DNA of 64,000 nucleotides, from positions 305,214 through 369,213 of the forward strand of contig CACJZM010000001.1 in assembly GCA_902597895.1 (NCBI GenBank), read 5' to 3'. This DNA is from an uncultured Pelagibacteraceae bacterium (GTDB lineage: Bacteria; Pseudomonadota; Alphaproteobacteria; Pelagibacterales; Pelagibacteraceae). The first letter of the stretch is position 1; each line of letters starts with the position of its first letter. Shown here in pieces: positions 1 through 9,997 of the stretch. A program made the position numbers and the translations under genes. Under the pieces are notes generated by a model, which saw nothing but the letters and a program-made list of their open reading frames with translations, did no database searches and was not told where the DNA came from.

Positions 1-921
1 AAATACCCAGATGGAAAATCTACAGATTTAAGAAAACAAATATCTTTAAAATTCAAATGCAATAAAGATAAAATTATTTGTGGATCCGGTTCTGATGAGG
101 TCATCCAATTAATTTGTCAATTATTTCTCAAACCAAAAGATGAAGTAGTGGTCCCTCAGTATAGTTTTTTAATGTACAGAATTTATGCAAATATTGTAGG
201 TGCAAAAGTATTATTTGCGAAAGAAAAAAATTATAAAATTTCTATAAATGAAATTATAAAAAAAATAACTAAAAAAACAAAAATTGTTTTTTTGGCAAAT
301 CCAAATAATCCTACAGGGACCTATATTTATAAAAAAGATCTTATATTATTAAGAAAAAAGCTTCGAAAAAATATACTTCTAGTTATAGATGACGCTTATG
401 ACGAATATATGTTAGATAAAAATTATTCATCAGGATTAGATATCTTTAAAAATAAAAAAAATGTTTTTATTTTAAGAACATTTTCAAAAATATATGGATT
501 AGCATCTTTAAGAATTGGTTGGGGATATGGGGATAAAAAAATTATTAATGCACTTAATATTATTAAACCCCCATTTAATGTAAATAAGTTTGCGCAGTTG
601 TGTGCAATGGAAGCTTTAAGCGATAGTAAATTTATAAGTAAATCAGTAAAGCACAATTACTTCTGGGCGAAAAAAATTAAAAAAGAAGTAGAGAGATTTA
701 ATATTAAAACAAATAGTGTTAGTGCTAACTTTTTATTATTAAACTTTAATAAATGTAAACTTACAGCTGCAGAAGTTAATAGAAAGCTTCAAAAAAATGG
801 TTTAATTTTGAGGGAAACAAAAATATATGGAATTAAAAATAGTTTAAGGATAACGATTGGTAACAGTAAGGAAAATAAAATTTTTATTAAAAAATTAAAA
901 ACTATCTTTAAAAATGTTTGA
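1..921 (+). CDS. hisC: Histidinol-phosphate/aromatic aminotransferase (class I/II PLP aminotransferase), 5' truncated by window edge
   Basis: Frame stays open from base 1 (KYPDGKSTDLRKQ...) into the listed ORF; FLANPNNPTGT and RTFSKIYGLASLRIGWGYG motifs; followed by tyrA-like gene. Confidence 0.8.
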   Translation, partial: KYPDGKSTDLRKQISLKFKCNKDKIICGSGSDEVIQLICQLFLKPKDEVVVPQYSFLMYRIYANIVGAKVLFAKEKNYKISINEIIKKITKKTKIVFLANPNNPTGTYIYKKDLILLRKKLRKNILLVIDDAYDEYMLDKNYSSGLDIFKNKKNVFILRTFSKIYGLASLRIGWGYGDKKIINALNIIKPPFNVNKFAQLCAMEALSDSKFISKSVKHNYFWAKKIKKEVERFNIKTNSVSANFLLLNFNKCKLTAAEVNRKLQKNGLILRETKIYGIKNSLRITIGNSKENKIFIKKLKTIFKNV

Positions 922-1813
922 TAAAATATTAATTATAGGTTGTGGACTGATAGGGTCATCAATATTAAGAGCTTCTTTGTCCAAAAAAATTGCAAAAAAA
1001 ATATTTGTTTACGAAATTTCAAAAAAAAATATTTCAAAAATAAAAAAAATAAGCTCAAAAATAATAATTTTAAAAAAATTAGATCAAAATATTTCAGATA
1101 TTAACTTAGTAATTTTATGTACACCAATGAGTCAATACAAAAAAATAATACCTAAACTAAATAATTTCTTAACTCATAATTCAATTATTACAGATGTTGG
1201 GTCAACAAAATCTAATATAGATTTATTAATTAAGAAAAAATTAAAAAAATCTTTGGATTGGATTATGAGCCATCCAATTGCTGGATCTGAAGTTAGCGGC
1301 CCTGAATATGGAGATAAAAACTTATTTAAAAATAAATGGTGTGTAATCATAAAAGATAAAAATAGTATCAAATTTAAAAAGATTACTAATTTTTGGAAAA
1401 AATTAGGAGCAAATATCGCAGTTATGGATAAAAATGAACATGATAAAATATTTTCTATAACTAGCCATCTTCCGCATTTGATTGCATATAATTTAATCAA
1501 AACTGCTCAGGATTTCCAAAAAAAATATAAAAAAAATTTAATTAAATTTAGTGCTGGCGGTCTTAGAGATTTTTCAAGAACAGCTGCTTCTAACGAAATA
1601 ATGTGGAGAGATATTTTTTTTAGCAATAAGAGAAATATGATTAATTCTATAGACTCATTTATCAAGAATCTAAATATTTTTAAAAAAAATATAAATAATT
1701 TTGACGAAAAAAATATGAAAAAAATATTAGTTAATTCAAAAAAAGTAAGAAAACAAATTATAGAATTAAAACAGGATGTTTCAAAACCAGATTTTGGAAG
1801 AGAGAATCTTTAA
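914..1813 (+). CDS. tyrA: Prephenate/arogenate (cyclohexadienyl) dehydrogenase
   Basis: N-terminal ILIIGCGLIGSSILRA nucleotide-binding motif, SHPIAGSEVSGPEYG, SHLPHLIAY, SAGGLRDFSRTAAS motifs. Confidence 0.85.
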   Translation: MFDKILIIGCGLIGSSILRASLSKKIAKKIFVYEISKKNISKIKKISSKIIILKKLDQNISDINLVILCTPMSQYKKIIPKLNNFLTHNSIITDVGSTKSNIDLLIKKKLKKSLDWIMSHPIAGSEVSGPEYGDKNLFKNKWCVIIKDKNSIKFKKITNFWKKLGANIAVMDKNEHDKIFSITSHLPHLIAYNLIKTAQDFQKKYKKNLIKFSAGGLRDFSRTAASNEIMWRDIFFSNKRNMINSIDSFIKNLNIFKKNINNFDEKNMKKILVNSKKVRKQIIELKQDVSKPDFGRENL

Positions 1814-2562
1814 ATAGGAAAAACTTTTAAAATTTCTAATTTTGCAGTTTTTTTAATTAATTTAACAGTATTGTAAATAGGCATAATTAATACTTTCTTT
1901 TTTGGCCCGTATGCATGAATCAGGAGTTTTGAATTTAAACATAATGCGACATGTCCTTTCCAATAAATTAAATCTCCTTTCTTAAATTTATTTTTTTTTT
2001 TACCTTTTTTAAATTTAATTTGTTCAGAAGTATCTCTTGGAAAAAATTTATTATTATATTTATAAAATAATTGAATTAGGGATGAGCAATCAACTCCATT
2101 AAAAGTTTTTCCACCCCATTTATATTTTATATTTAAAAACAACTTTGCAACATTAATGTAATTTCTTTTTTTGTAATTTATAGGATGGATATCTGATTTC
2201 TTAATCCATTTATTTTTTTGATATTCAATAAATTGACCTTTTCTTTTTAAAATTTGCAAACCACTAGAGAATGACAGGAAATTTTTTGTTTTATAAATTT
2301 TTTTATTTAATGGAAACTTAAAAATAGGTGTTTTTAAAGTAGTAACTTTGTGAGTAATAATTTTATTTTTTTCAAAACAATTTTTATTTTCAATGTAGCC
2401 AACATATTTGTCAAAATGAGTTTTTATTTTTAAAAATTTTTTATATTGTTTGATAATTTTAAACTTTTCTCCATATAATATTTGGGATGCCAATCCAGAT
2501 TTGACACTATTTTTTTCATACAAATTTATATATGGAAAATTACAAAAGAAACTATTTTGCAC
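1810..2562 (-). CDS. SH3-like + NlpC/P60 family peptidase
   Basis: C-terminal YKWGGKTFNGVDCSSLIQLFYK and KGDLIYWKGHVALCL motifs of NlpC/P60. Confidence 0.8.
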   Translation of the reverse strand: MQNSFFCNFPYINLYEKNSVKSGLASQILYGEKFKIIKQYKKFLKIKTHFDKYVGYIENKNCFEKNKIITHKVTTLKTPIFKFPLNKKIYKTKNFLSFSSGLQILKRKGQFIEYQKNKWIKKSDIHPINYKKRNYINVAKLFLNIKYKWGGKTFNGVDCSSLIQLFYKYNNKFFPRDTSEQIKFKKGKKKNKFKKGDLIYWKGHVALCLNSKLLIHAYGPKKKVLIMPIYNTVKLIKKTAKLEILKVFPI

Positions 2563-3940
2563 TTATTTTTATTTTATCTTTAATTAACCACAAGCATATT
2601 AGAGATGGAATAACCATTATAGTAGTTATTATAAAAAATGTTCCCCAATCACCATTCAGCCAATCTACCAATGCTCCCGACGAAGAAGCCAATGTTGTTC
2701 TTCCTGCTGTTCCAATTGATGCGAGTAGAGCATACTGAGTTGCTGTATATGTTCTGTCTACTAATAATGAAATAAATGCAACAAATGCTACAGTAGCAAA
2801 TGCTGCGGATATATCGTCAGCTATAACTGCTAAAGCAAATAATAAATCAGATTTTCCAGTCCAAGCTAACAAAGCAAAAAGAAGATTTGTAGCTGCCATA
2901 AACCCACCTGCAACAAACATTGTTTTTACTGTTCCAGATCTCATAGCGAATATTCCACCCAGCAAGGTAAATACCACTGTAGTTATCCATCCCAATGTTT
3001 TTGAATAGATTGCTATTTCACCTTTTGAAAACCCTATTTCTTTATAAAAGACTATAGACATCCTTCCAAGAAAAGCTTCTCCAATTTTAAATAAAAATAC
3101 AAAGCCTAAAATTCCTATAGCGATTGAATAGCCATTCTTTTTAAAAAAACTTATTATTGGACCACCAATGGTCCCTGTTATATATGCAATAAAATTTGTA
3201 AAAATATTACTTGATCCCAACTTTTCCCCTATCATTTTGTCAGTTTCTTTTTGTTTTGCCTCTCTATCAGAGTCGATAGGCTCATGAACAAACATAAGAC
3301 CAATATTCATTAAAATTACAACAACACCTAGAACTAAAAAAGTAGTTTGCCAGTAATCAGAAATACCAATATTCTGAAAATACTCTGCGGTAAATAAAGC
3401 TATAACTCCTCCAAGTTTATAACCAGTCCACCAACCAACCACAGCCATTGCAGCTCCAGCTGCCATAGACTTTCCTTCATTGGCACTAATCTGTTCAATT
3501 CTTAATGCATCAACTGTTATATCTTGTGTTGCTGATGCAATAGCTATTATTAGACCTACAGAAATAAGAAGAGCTAAATTTTCAGTAGGATTTATAAAAC
3601 TCCAAACAACTAAACTTACCAAAATTGCTATTTGCATTAAAACTATCCAGCCTCTTCTATGGCCTAGTTTTTTTGTTAATAAAGGTATTTGAATTCTGTC
3701 GACAATGGGAGCCCATAAATAATTAAATGCATAAACCCCAAAAATTAAACCTGCCCATCCTATAGTGGATCTACTTAATCCTTCTTCTTTTAACCATAAG
3801 CTCAAACTACTTGCTATTAAGACCCAAGGAAATCCACTTATTGCTCCTAGCAATAATATTCTCAACATTCTAATGTCTTTGTACACTAGCAATGACTCAG
3901 ACCAGGTTTGTTTTTTTTCAATCATTAAAATTTTCTCCAA
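2552..3940 (-). CDS. ampG: AmpG-family MFS muropeptide/permease-like transporter
   Basis: 12-TM-like protein, GAISGFPWVLIASSLSLWLKEEGLSRSTIGW and ATQDITVDALRIE motifs typical of AmpG family. Confidence 0.75.
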   Translation of the reverse strand: MEKILMIEKKQTWSESLLVYKDIRMLRILLLGAISGFPWVLIASSLSLWLKEEGLSRSTIGWAGLIFGVYAFNYLWAPIVDRIQIPLLTKKLGHRRGWIVLMQIAILVSLVVWSFINPTENLALLISVGLIIAIASATQDITVDALRIEQISANEGKSMAAGAAMAVVGWWTGYKLGGVIALFTAEYFQNIGISDYWQTTFLVLGVVVILMNIGLMFVHEPIDSDREAKQKETDKMIGEKLGSSNIFTNFIAYITGTIGGPIISFFKKNGYSIAIGILGFVFLFKIGEAFLGRMSIVFYKEIGFSKGEIAIYSKTLGWITTVVFTLLGGIFAMRSGTVKTMFVAGGFMAATNLLFALLAWTGKSDLLFALAVIADDISAAFATVAFVAFISLLVDRTYTATQYALLASIGTAGRTTLASSSGALVDWLNGDWGTFFIITTIMVIPSLICLWLIKDKIKISAK

Positions 3941-5370
3941 AATGATGGAATAAACAACACTAGTATAGCAAATAACTCAAGTCTACCTAAAATCATCCCT
4001 AAACTTAGTACCCATTTTGATGAGTTTTCTAGAGAAGAGAAGTTTCCATTTGGACCTATTGTATCTCCAAGACCTGGACCAACATTAGAAATTGATGTAG
4101 CTGCTCCAGAGATAGATGTAACAAAATCTAGACCAGTTAAAGATAATATAGCAGTTAGAGAGAAGAAAATTATAACATACAAAAATATAAATGATATTAC
4201 CGATGACATAAATTTATCATCAATAATATTTTTATCATATTTAATTACAAATACACCTCTTGGATAAATAATTTTTTTTAATTGATTTAATAAAAAACGA
4301 TATAACAACTGTACTCTAAAAATTTTAATACCACATGCAGTTGATCCAGCGCATCCACCTATAAACATTAAAATTAAAAAAAATATTAAAGGAAAATTAC
4401 CCCATTGATCAAAATTTTTAGTTACATAACCTGTGCCAGTAAGTATTGAGATTACATTAAAAGAAATAGACCTTAAACTTTCATTTTGAAATCCTTTTGA
4501 AAAAAATAAATAAATAGATAATGCAATGATAGAAAAAAAAGTTACTTTTAAAAATGCTACAACTTGCGTGTCAGAAAAAAATATTTTTTTATCTCCATTT
4601 AAAAATTTTATATAAGCAATAAAAGGAATACTACCTAAAATTATGAAAATCATCGAGGTTATTTCAATAAGAAAACTATCAAAATATCCTATAGATTGAT
4701 TGTAGTTTGAAAAACCTCCAGTTGCAATTGTAGTCATAGAATGAGTTAAGCTATCAAAAAAATTCATACCAAATAATTTGTAAAAAAAAGCGCATATAAA
4801 TGTAAGGATTGAGTAAATAATTATTAATCTAATACTTATTTGTTTTGATTTTGGTAAAATTTTTTCAGCAGTATCGTTGCTTGAGATTTTAAATAGTTGC
4901 ATTCCTCCAACATTCATAATTGGCATTAGAGTTATTGCCATAACAATTATACCTATTCCCCCAAGCCATTGAAGAATAGCTCTCCATAATAAAATACTTT
5001 TTGGAGCAATTTCCAAATCCTGAATAATAGTTGAGCCTGTAGTAGTTATCCCTGACATACTCTCAAAAAAAGAATCTGTAATGCTTAAATTTAAATTTGA
5101 AAATATAAAAGGTAAGGAACCAAATATTGCAATACTTAACCAAGAAAGAGCCGTTAATAAAAAAGCTTGAGGTAAGTTTAATGTTTTATCGTGATCTAAA
5201 TTTGAGAGAAAAAACAATACCCCAAAAACTATAGTAATAATACCCGAGCTGATGAAAGAAGAATCAAATTCTTGATAAATTAATTGAGCTACTACAGGTA
5301 TAATCATAGCAAAACCAAGAATCACTTGTAATAATCCAAGTGTGAAAAAGACTGTTTTATAATTCGACAT
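3925..5370 (-). CDS. trkH: Potassium uptake protein TrkH family
   Basis: Polytopic protein with SMSGITTTGSTI, ATGGFSNYNQSIGYF, GGCAGSTACGIKIFR selectivity-filter-like motifs. Confidence 0.85.
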   Translation of the reverse strand: MSNYKTVFFTLGLLQVILGFAMIIPVVAQLIYQEFDSSFISSGIITIVFGVLFFLSNLDHDKTLNLPQAFLLTALSWLSIAIFGSLPFIFSNLNLSITDSFFESMSGITTTGSTIIQDLEIAPKSILLWRAILQWLGGIGIIVMAITLMPIMNVGGMQLFKISSNDTAEKILPKSKQISIRLIIIYSILTFICAFFYKLFGMNFFDSLTHSMTTIATGGFSNYNQSIGYFDSFLIEITSMIFIILGSIPFIAYIKFLNGDKKIFFSDTQVVAFLKVTFFSIIALSIYLFFSKGFQNESLRSISFNVISILTGTGYVTKNFDQWGNFPLIFFLILMFIGGCAGSTACGIKIFRVQLLYRFLLNQLKKIIYPRGVFVIKYDKNIIDDKFMSSVISFIFLYVIIFFSLTAILSLTGLDFVTSISGAATSISNVGPGLGDTIGPNGNFSSLENSSKWVLSLGMILGRLELFAILVLFIPSFWRKF

Positions 5371-5462
5371 TTTGAATGAACATTATTTTATGGTAAATAA
5401 ATTTCAACTCTATAAGAATTATTAAAAGCTCTATTTTTATGAGTTATTATTAAGTTAAAATT

Positions 5463-7025
5463 GTGATCGATAAAAACAACATTGAAAAAACTAACGCCTG
5501 GCCATTTGTCGAGGCAAAAAAAATTCTTCGAGAGAGAAAAAAATATATTGAAAAAAAAGGAAAGATAATTCTTCAAACTGGTTATGGCCCAAGTGGACTG
5601 CCTCATATTGGTACTTTTGGCGAAGTAGCAAGGACATCTATGGTTGTAAATGCTCTTAATCAAATTACAGAAATGCCAAAAGAGATAATTACTTTTTCAG
5701 ATGATATGGACGGTTTAAGGAAAGTACCTGATAATATCCCTAACCAAGAAATATTAAAAAATAATTTACATAAACCATTAACTCAAATTCCAGACCCTTT
5801 TCAAAAGTTTGATAGTTTTGGGGAACATAATAATGAAATGTTAAAAAAATTTTTAAATGAATTCAATTTTACCTATTCATTTAAAAGCTCAACTGAACTT
5901 TATAAAAATGGATTTTTTAATGAAACTTTAAAATTAATTCTGAATAAATATCAAGAAATAATGAACATAATTATACCTACTTTAGGTGTTGAGAGACAAA
6001 AAACTTATTCTCCATTTTTACCAATATGCCCTGATACTGGAGTTGTTTTGGAGATACCTGTTTTAGAGATAGATCAAAAAAATTCAAAAATAGTCTTTGA
6101 TAACTTTGGTAAGAAATTGGAAACAAGTATTTTAAATGGAAATTGCAAATTACAATGGAAAGTTGATTGGGCTATGAGATGGTTTGCATTAGATATTGAT
6201 TTTGAAATGTATGGAAAAGATTTAATAGAGAGTGCTATCTTATCAACAAAAATTATAAAAAGTCTTGGAAAAGTAAATCCATCTGGATTTGCATACGAGT
6301 TATTTTTAGATGAAAAAGGTGAAAAAATTTCGAAATCTAAAGGAAATGGTATTACGATTAATCAATGGTTAGAGTACGCTTCACCAGAGAGTCTTTCTTT
6401 GTTTATGTATCAGAACCCAAAGCGAGCAAAAAAACTATATAAAGAAATTGTACCAAAAGCTGTAGACGAATATCTTGATTTTATCGATAAAGGTAAAAAT
6501 CAAACCGAACTTCAAATGTTGTTAAATCCTGTTTGGCACGTTCATAATGGAATTATACCAAAAGAAAATATGATCATGTCTTTTTCTATGTTATTAAATT
6601 TGGTTGAAACAAGCAACGCTAGTTCAAAAGAACTACTTTGGAAATTTGTAAAAAAATACAAACCAGATATCCTAGAAAAAAATCAGCCAATTTTTGATAA
6701 GTTGATTGAATATGCGATAAAATATTTTAATGATGTTATTAAGAAAAATAAAAAATATAAAAAGCCAAATGAATTGGAAAAAAAGGCTTTGATAGCTTTA
6801 ATTCAAATACTTGAAAAATGTGATGACAAAATGAAACCTGAAGACATTCAAACTCTAATATATACTGTTGGAAAAGAAAATGGTTATAAAGAAAACCTAA
6901 GAGACTGGTTTAAATTAATATATGAAGTTGTATTTGGAGATGAAAATGGTCCTAGAATGGGTTTTTTTATTAGTTTTTTTGGTGTTAAAGAAATGCAAGA
7001 GGTAATTAGAGATAAGATTAAATAA
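5463..7025 (+). CDS. lysK: Class I lysyl-tRNA synthetase (GTG start)
   Basis: GPSGLPHIGTF (HIGH-like) and EKISKSKGN (KMSKS-like) motifs; 520 aa; class I LysRS architecture. Confidence 0.9.
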   Translation: MIDKNNIEKTNAWPFVEAKKILRERKKYIEKKGKIILQTGYGPSGLPHIGTFGEVARTSMVVNALNQITEMPKEIITFSDDMDGLRKVPDNIPNQEILKNNLHKPLTQIPDPFQKFDSFGEHNNEMLKKFLNEFNFTYSFKSSTELYKNGFFNETLKLILNKYQEIMNIIIPTLGVERQKTYSPFLPICPDTGVVLEIPVLEIDQKNSKIVFDNFGKKLETSILNGNCKLQWKVDWAMRWFALDIDFEMYGKDLIESAILSTKIIKSLGKVNPSGFAYELFLDEKGEKISKSKGNGITINQWLEYASPESLSLFMYQNPKRAKKLYKEIVPKAVDEYLDFIDKGKNQTELQMLLNPVWHVHNGIIPKENMIMSFSMLLNLVETSNASSKELLWKFVKKYKPDILEKNQPIFDKLIEYAIKYFNDVIKKNKKYKKPNELEKKALIALIQILEKCDDKMKPEDIQTLIYTVGKENGYKENLRDWFKLIYEVVFGDENGPRMGFFISFFGVKEMQEVIRDKIK

Positions 7026-8065
7026 TGTTTTCAAAGATAAGATCCTTAATATTTAAATTTGAACCAGAAGTTGCGCATGGCTTGGCTATTAAAGCACTAA
7101 AATATAATTTTGTTCCACCTAAAAAAATTCCAAATAATAAATTAATTGAAACAAAATTATTTTCAAAAATAATAAAGAATCCTATTGGACTTGCTGCAGG
7201 TTTTGATAAAGATGCAGAAGTATATAATAGTATATTTGATCTAGGTTTTGGGTTTGTAGAAGTTGGAACAGTGACTCCTCTTAAACAATATGGAAATAAA
7301 AAACCAAGAGTCTTTAGGCTTGAGGAGGATGAGGCTCTTATAAACAGATTAGGTTTTAATAATTCAGGATCAGAAGAAGTTCTTTCAAAAATAACTAGAA
7401 ATAAACCAAAAGGATTATTAGGAATTAATATTGGGCCTAATAAAGATTCTCAAAACAGATTAGAAGATTATTTGGTATGTTTTAGAAAGTTTCATAATTT
7501 TGCAGATTATATTACTATTAATATTTCATCACCTAATACTGAAAATTTAAGAAGCTTTCATAATAAAAGTGAGTTGAATGAATTGCTAAAATTAATTAAT
7601 GAAGAAAAAAAAATATTAAATTCTGCAGTTCCTATAGTTGTAAAAATTTCTCCCGATATTCAAGAAGACGATATACCAACTATTTCAGAATTACTTTTAA
7701 AATTTGAAATAAGTGCTGTTATTATTTCAAATACAACAGATAGTACCAGAGAAAACTTAATTAATATAAATAAATTAGAAAAAGGTGGGTTGTCAGGAAA
7801 ACCAATTGAAAAAAAATCAAATAATTTAATAAGTAAATTTTATAAAATTTTAAGAGGTAAAATATTAATTATTGGAGTTGGAGGTGTTGACTCTGGCAAA
7901 AGTGCTTTTGAGAAATTTTTAAATGGGGCTAATTTAGTTCAACTTTACACTGGTATGGTTTACAAAGGCCCAAACATTGCATCAATAATAAGTGAGGAAT
8001 TAATAAATATATTAGAAAAAAAAGGTGTGAAAAATATATCTGATATAATAGGAAATAAAAAATGA
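7025..8065 (+). CDS. pyrD: Dihydroorotate dehydrogenase (class 2, quinone)
   Basis: [55 protein letters not shown] motifs. Confidence 0.92.
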   Translation: MFSKIRSLIFKFEPEVAHGLAIKALKYNFVPPKKIPNNKLIETKLFSKIIKNPIGLAAGFDKDAEVYNSIFDLGFGFVEVGTVTPLKQYGNKKPRVFRLEEDEALINRLGFNNSGSEEVLSKITRNKPKGLLGINIGPNKDSQNRLEDYLVCFRKFHNFADYITINISSPNTENLRSFHNKSELNELLKLINEEKKILNSAVPIVVKISPDIQEDDIPTISELLLKFEISAVIISNTTDSTRENLININKLEKGGLSGKPIEKKSNNLISKFYKILRGKILIIGVGGVDSGKSAFEKFLNGANLVQLYTGMVYKGPNIASIISEELINILEKKGVKNISDIIGNKK

Positions 8066-8067
8066 TC

Positions 8068-8096
8068 TTGACTGGAAACTTTATTGCACTTATACA
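8068..8096 (+). promoter_or_regulatory. sigma70-like promoter of rpmB (TTGACT-N17-TATACA)
   Basis: ttgact at 8068-8073, 17-nt spacer, tatacaat starting 8091; start codon 8109. Confidence 0.6.
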
Positions 8097-8108
8097 ATCT
8101 TAATTTTT

Positions 8109-8390
8109 ATGTCTAAAAAATGTGAACTTACTGGAAAAATACCTCTAAAAGGTCATAATGTTAGTCATGCTAACAACAAGACTAAAAGAAGATTTTTACC
8201 AAATTTAAAAAAAGTAAAATTTAAAAGTGAGATATTAAATAAAAGCATGAGACTTACCGTATCTAATGCAGGTCTAAGGTCAGTTGATAAAAAAGGAAGT
8301 TTTGACCAATTTATTAAAAGTACAAAAAGTAAATATTTGTCAATGCGATTGAAAAAGTTAAAAAAAAATCTGTTAACTAAATCAGCTTAG
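8109..8390 (+). CDS. rpmB: 50S ribosomal protein L28
   Basis: [29 protein letters not shown] is a canonical L28 N terminus. Confidence 0.95.
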   Translation: MSKKCELTGKIPLKGHNVSHANNKTKRRFLPNLKKVKFKSEILNKSMRLTVSNAGLRSVDKKGSFDQFIKSTKSKYLSMRLKKLKKNLLTKSA

Positions 8391-8938
8391 TGAATAAATA
8401 TTTTTTTACCCTGTCATTTTTGATGGGATTTGTAGTACTAGCATCAAATTTTCTAGTACAATTCCCCATAAAATATTACGGTCTTGAAGACCTTTTAACC
8501 TATGGAGCATTTAGTTATCCAGTTGCCTTTTTAATAACTGATCTAGCGAATAGATCGTATGGAAAATTTGTAGCAAGGAAAATTGTATATATAGGTTTCG
8601 CTATAGGTATCACTTTTACATTATTTTTTTCAACAAATTTTTCAGACTTAATTTCTATTCGAATAGCAATAGGATCAGGTTCGGCATTTATAGTTGCACA
8701 ATTATTAGATGTTAAAATATTTGATCAACTAAGAAAAAAGACTTGGTATGTTGCTCCTCTTACTTCTTCACTGATAGGTTCAACGGTAGATACTTTTTTA
8801 TTTTTTTCTATATCGTTCTATGGGACAGGAATTCCATGGATTACATTATCACTTGGAGATTTAGCGGTAAAAATTTTGGTTGCATTAGTAATGTTAATAC
8901 CTTTTAGACTAGTAATTGGTAATTTCAAATTAACTTAA
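8390..8938 (+). CDS. yhhQ: Queuosine precursor transporter family (YhhQ/VUT) membrane protein
   Basis: FPIKYYGLEDLLTYGAFSYPVAFLITDLANRSYGKFVARKIV motif, multiple TM helices; GTG start overlapping rpmB stop. Confidence 0.8.
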   Translation: MNKYFFTLSFLMGFVVLASNFLVQFPIKYYGLEDLLTYGAFSYPVAFLITDLANRSYGKFVARKIVYIGFAIGITFTLFFSTNFSDLISIRIAIGSGSAFIVAQLLDVKIFDQLRKKTWYVAPLTSSLIGSTVDTFLFFSISFYGTGIPWITLSLGDLAVKILVALVMLIPFRLVIGNFKLT

Positions 8939-9997
8939 TTATAATTTAGGCTCTTGTTGGGTTATGCAATGAATTGCACCATATCCCCATATTAATTCTT
9001 TACAATTAATGGGGACAATTTTTTTATTTTGAAAAAAATTTTCAAATATCTTAATTACCTTTTTGTCTAAATTATTATTAAATATTGGAAGTAAAACTTT
9101 TTTGTTGCATATAAAAAAATTTAAATAACTTGCAGGAACTCTTGAGTTATCAATAAAAATAGGTTTTGGCATAGGTATCTCAATTATTTTATATTTTTTA
9201 CCTTTCCCATTTATACTTTTTTTTAAAATATTTAAGTTATATTTTAAGTTTTTATAATTTTTATCTTTTTTATTTTTTTCAACTGCTGTCATAATTGTAT
9301 CGCGTGAAACAAAGCGCGAGATATCGTCTACATGTCCATGGGTATCATCTCCAATTATTCCCTTTTTTAACCATATAAAGTTTTTAATATTCAAATATGT
9401 TGAAAAAAAATTTTCATAATCCTTTTTTTTTAAATTTTTATTTCTTTGTTGTACTTTGCTTAATAAACATTCTTCAGTTAATAAAATTGAACCATCACCG
9501 TTCACATCGAATGCACCACCTTCCATTACTATTGGTTTCAATCTTCCTTTATAATTATAAGTTGGTTTTATCTGTTTAATTTTTAAAATTTTAGCTATCC
9601 TATTTGGTATTTTATTGTCATTATTAAAGTTTTTATATTTAGACCAGGCATTAAATTCAAAATTTAAAAGCAGTTTTTTTCTTTTTTTTTCATTAATTAA
9701 AAAAATTGGGCCTGAATCTCTTAACCAAACTCTATCTGTTTTTATTTTATAAAATCTTATATTTTTCAAATTTGAGTTAGCTAATTTTAGAAATTTAATA
9801 ATTTCATTTTTGTCACTGTTAACAAGTAAATTAACTTTTTGATCTTTTGAAATGGATGAAATAATTTTTGTAAATACTTCTGGTATCCCCTGAAAAAGGC
9901 CGGGCCAATCATTTTTATTATAAGGCCATGCAATCCAAACAGATTTTTGTAGTTCCCATTCCGCTGGCATTCTAAAACCATTTAGTTTTTTATTCAT
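8939..9997 (-). CDS. aguA: Agmatine deiminase
   Basis: FRMPAEWELQKSVWIAWPYN N terminus, GGAFDVNGDGSILLTEECLL, GDDTHGHVDDISRF, GAIHCITQQEP catalytic Cys motif. Confidence 0.9.
   Translation of the reverse strand: MNKKLNGFRMPAEWELQKSVWIAWPYNKNDWPGLFQGIPEVFTKIISSISKDQKVNLLVNSDKNEIIKFLKLANSNLKNIRFYKIKTDRVWLRDSGPIFLINEKKRKKLLLNFEFNAWSKYKNFNNDNKIPNRIAKILKIKQIKPTYNYKGRLKPIVMEGGAFDVNGDGSILLTEECLLSKVQQRNKNLKKKDYENFFSTYLNIKNFIWLKKGIIGDDTHGHVDDISRFVSRDTIMTAVEKNKKDKNYKNLKYNLNILKKSINGKGKKYKIIEIPMPKPIFIDNSRVPASYLNFFICNKKVLLPIFNNNLDKKVIKIFENFFQNKKIVPINCKELIWGYGAIHCITQQEPKL

Noticed and set aside
5388-5663. 91-aa minus ORF overlapping lysK start
   Set aside because: Overlaps conserved LysRS N terminus including the HIGH-like motif; no protein-like composition.
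9787-9981. 64-aa ORF in another frame of aguA
   Set aside because: aguA is intact across the region; the ORF reads as a shifted-frame shadow, not a frameshifted duplicate.
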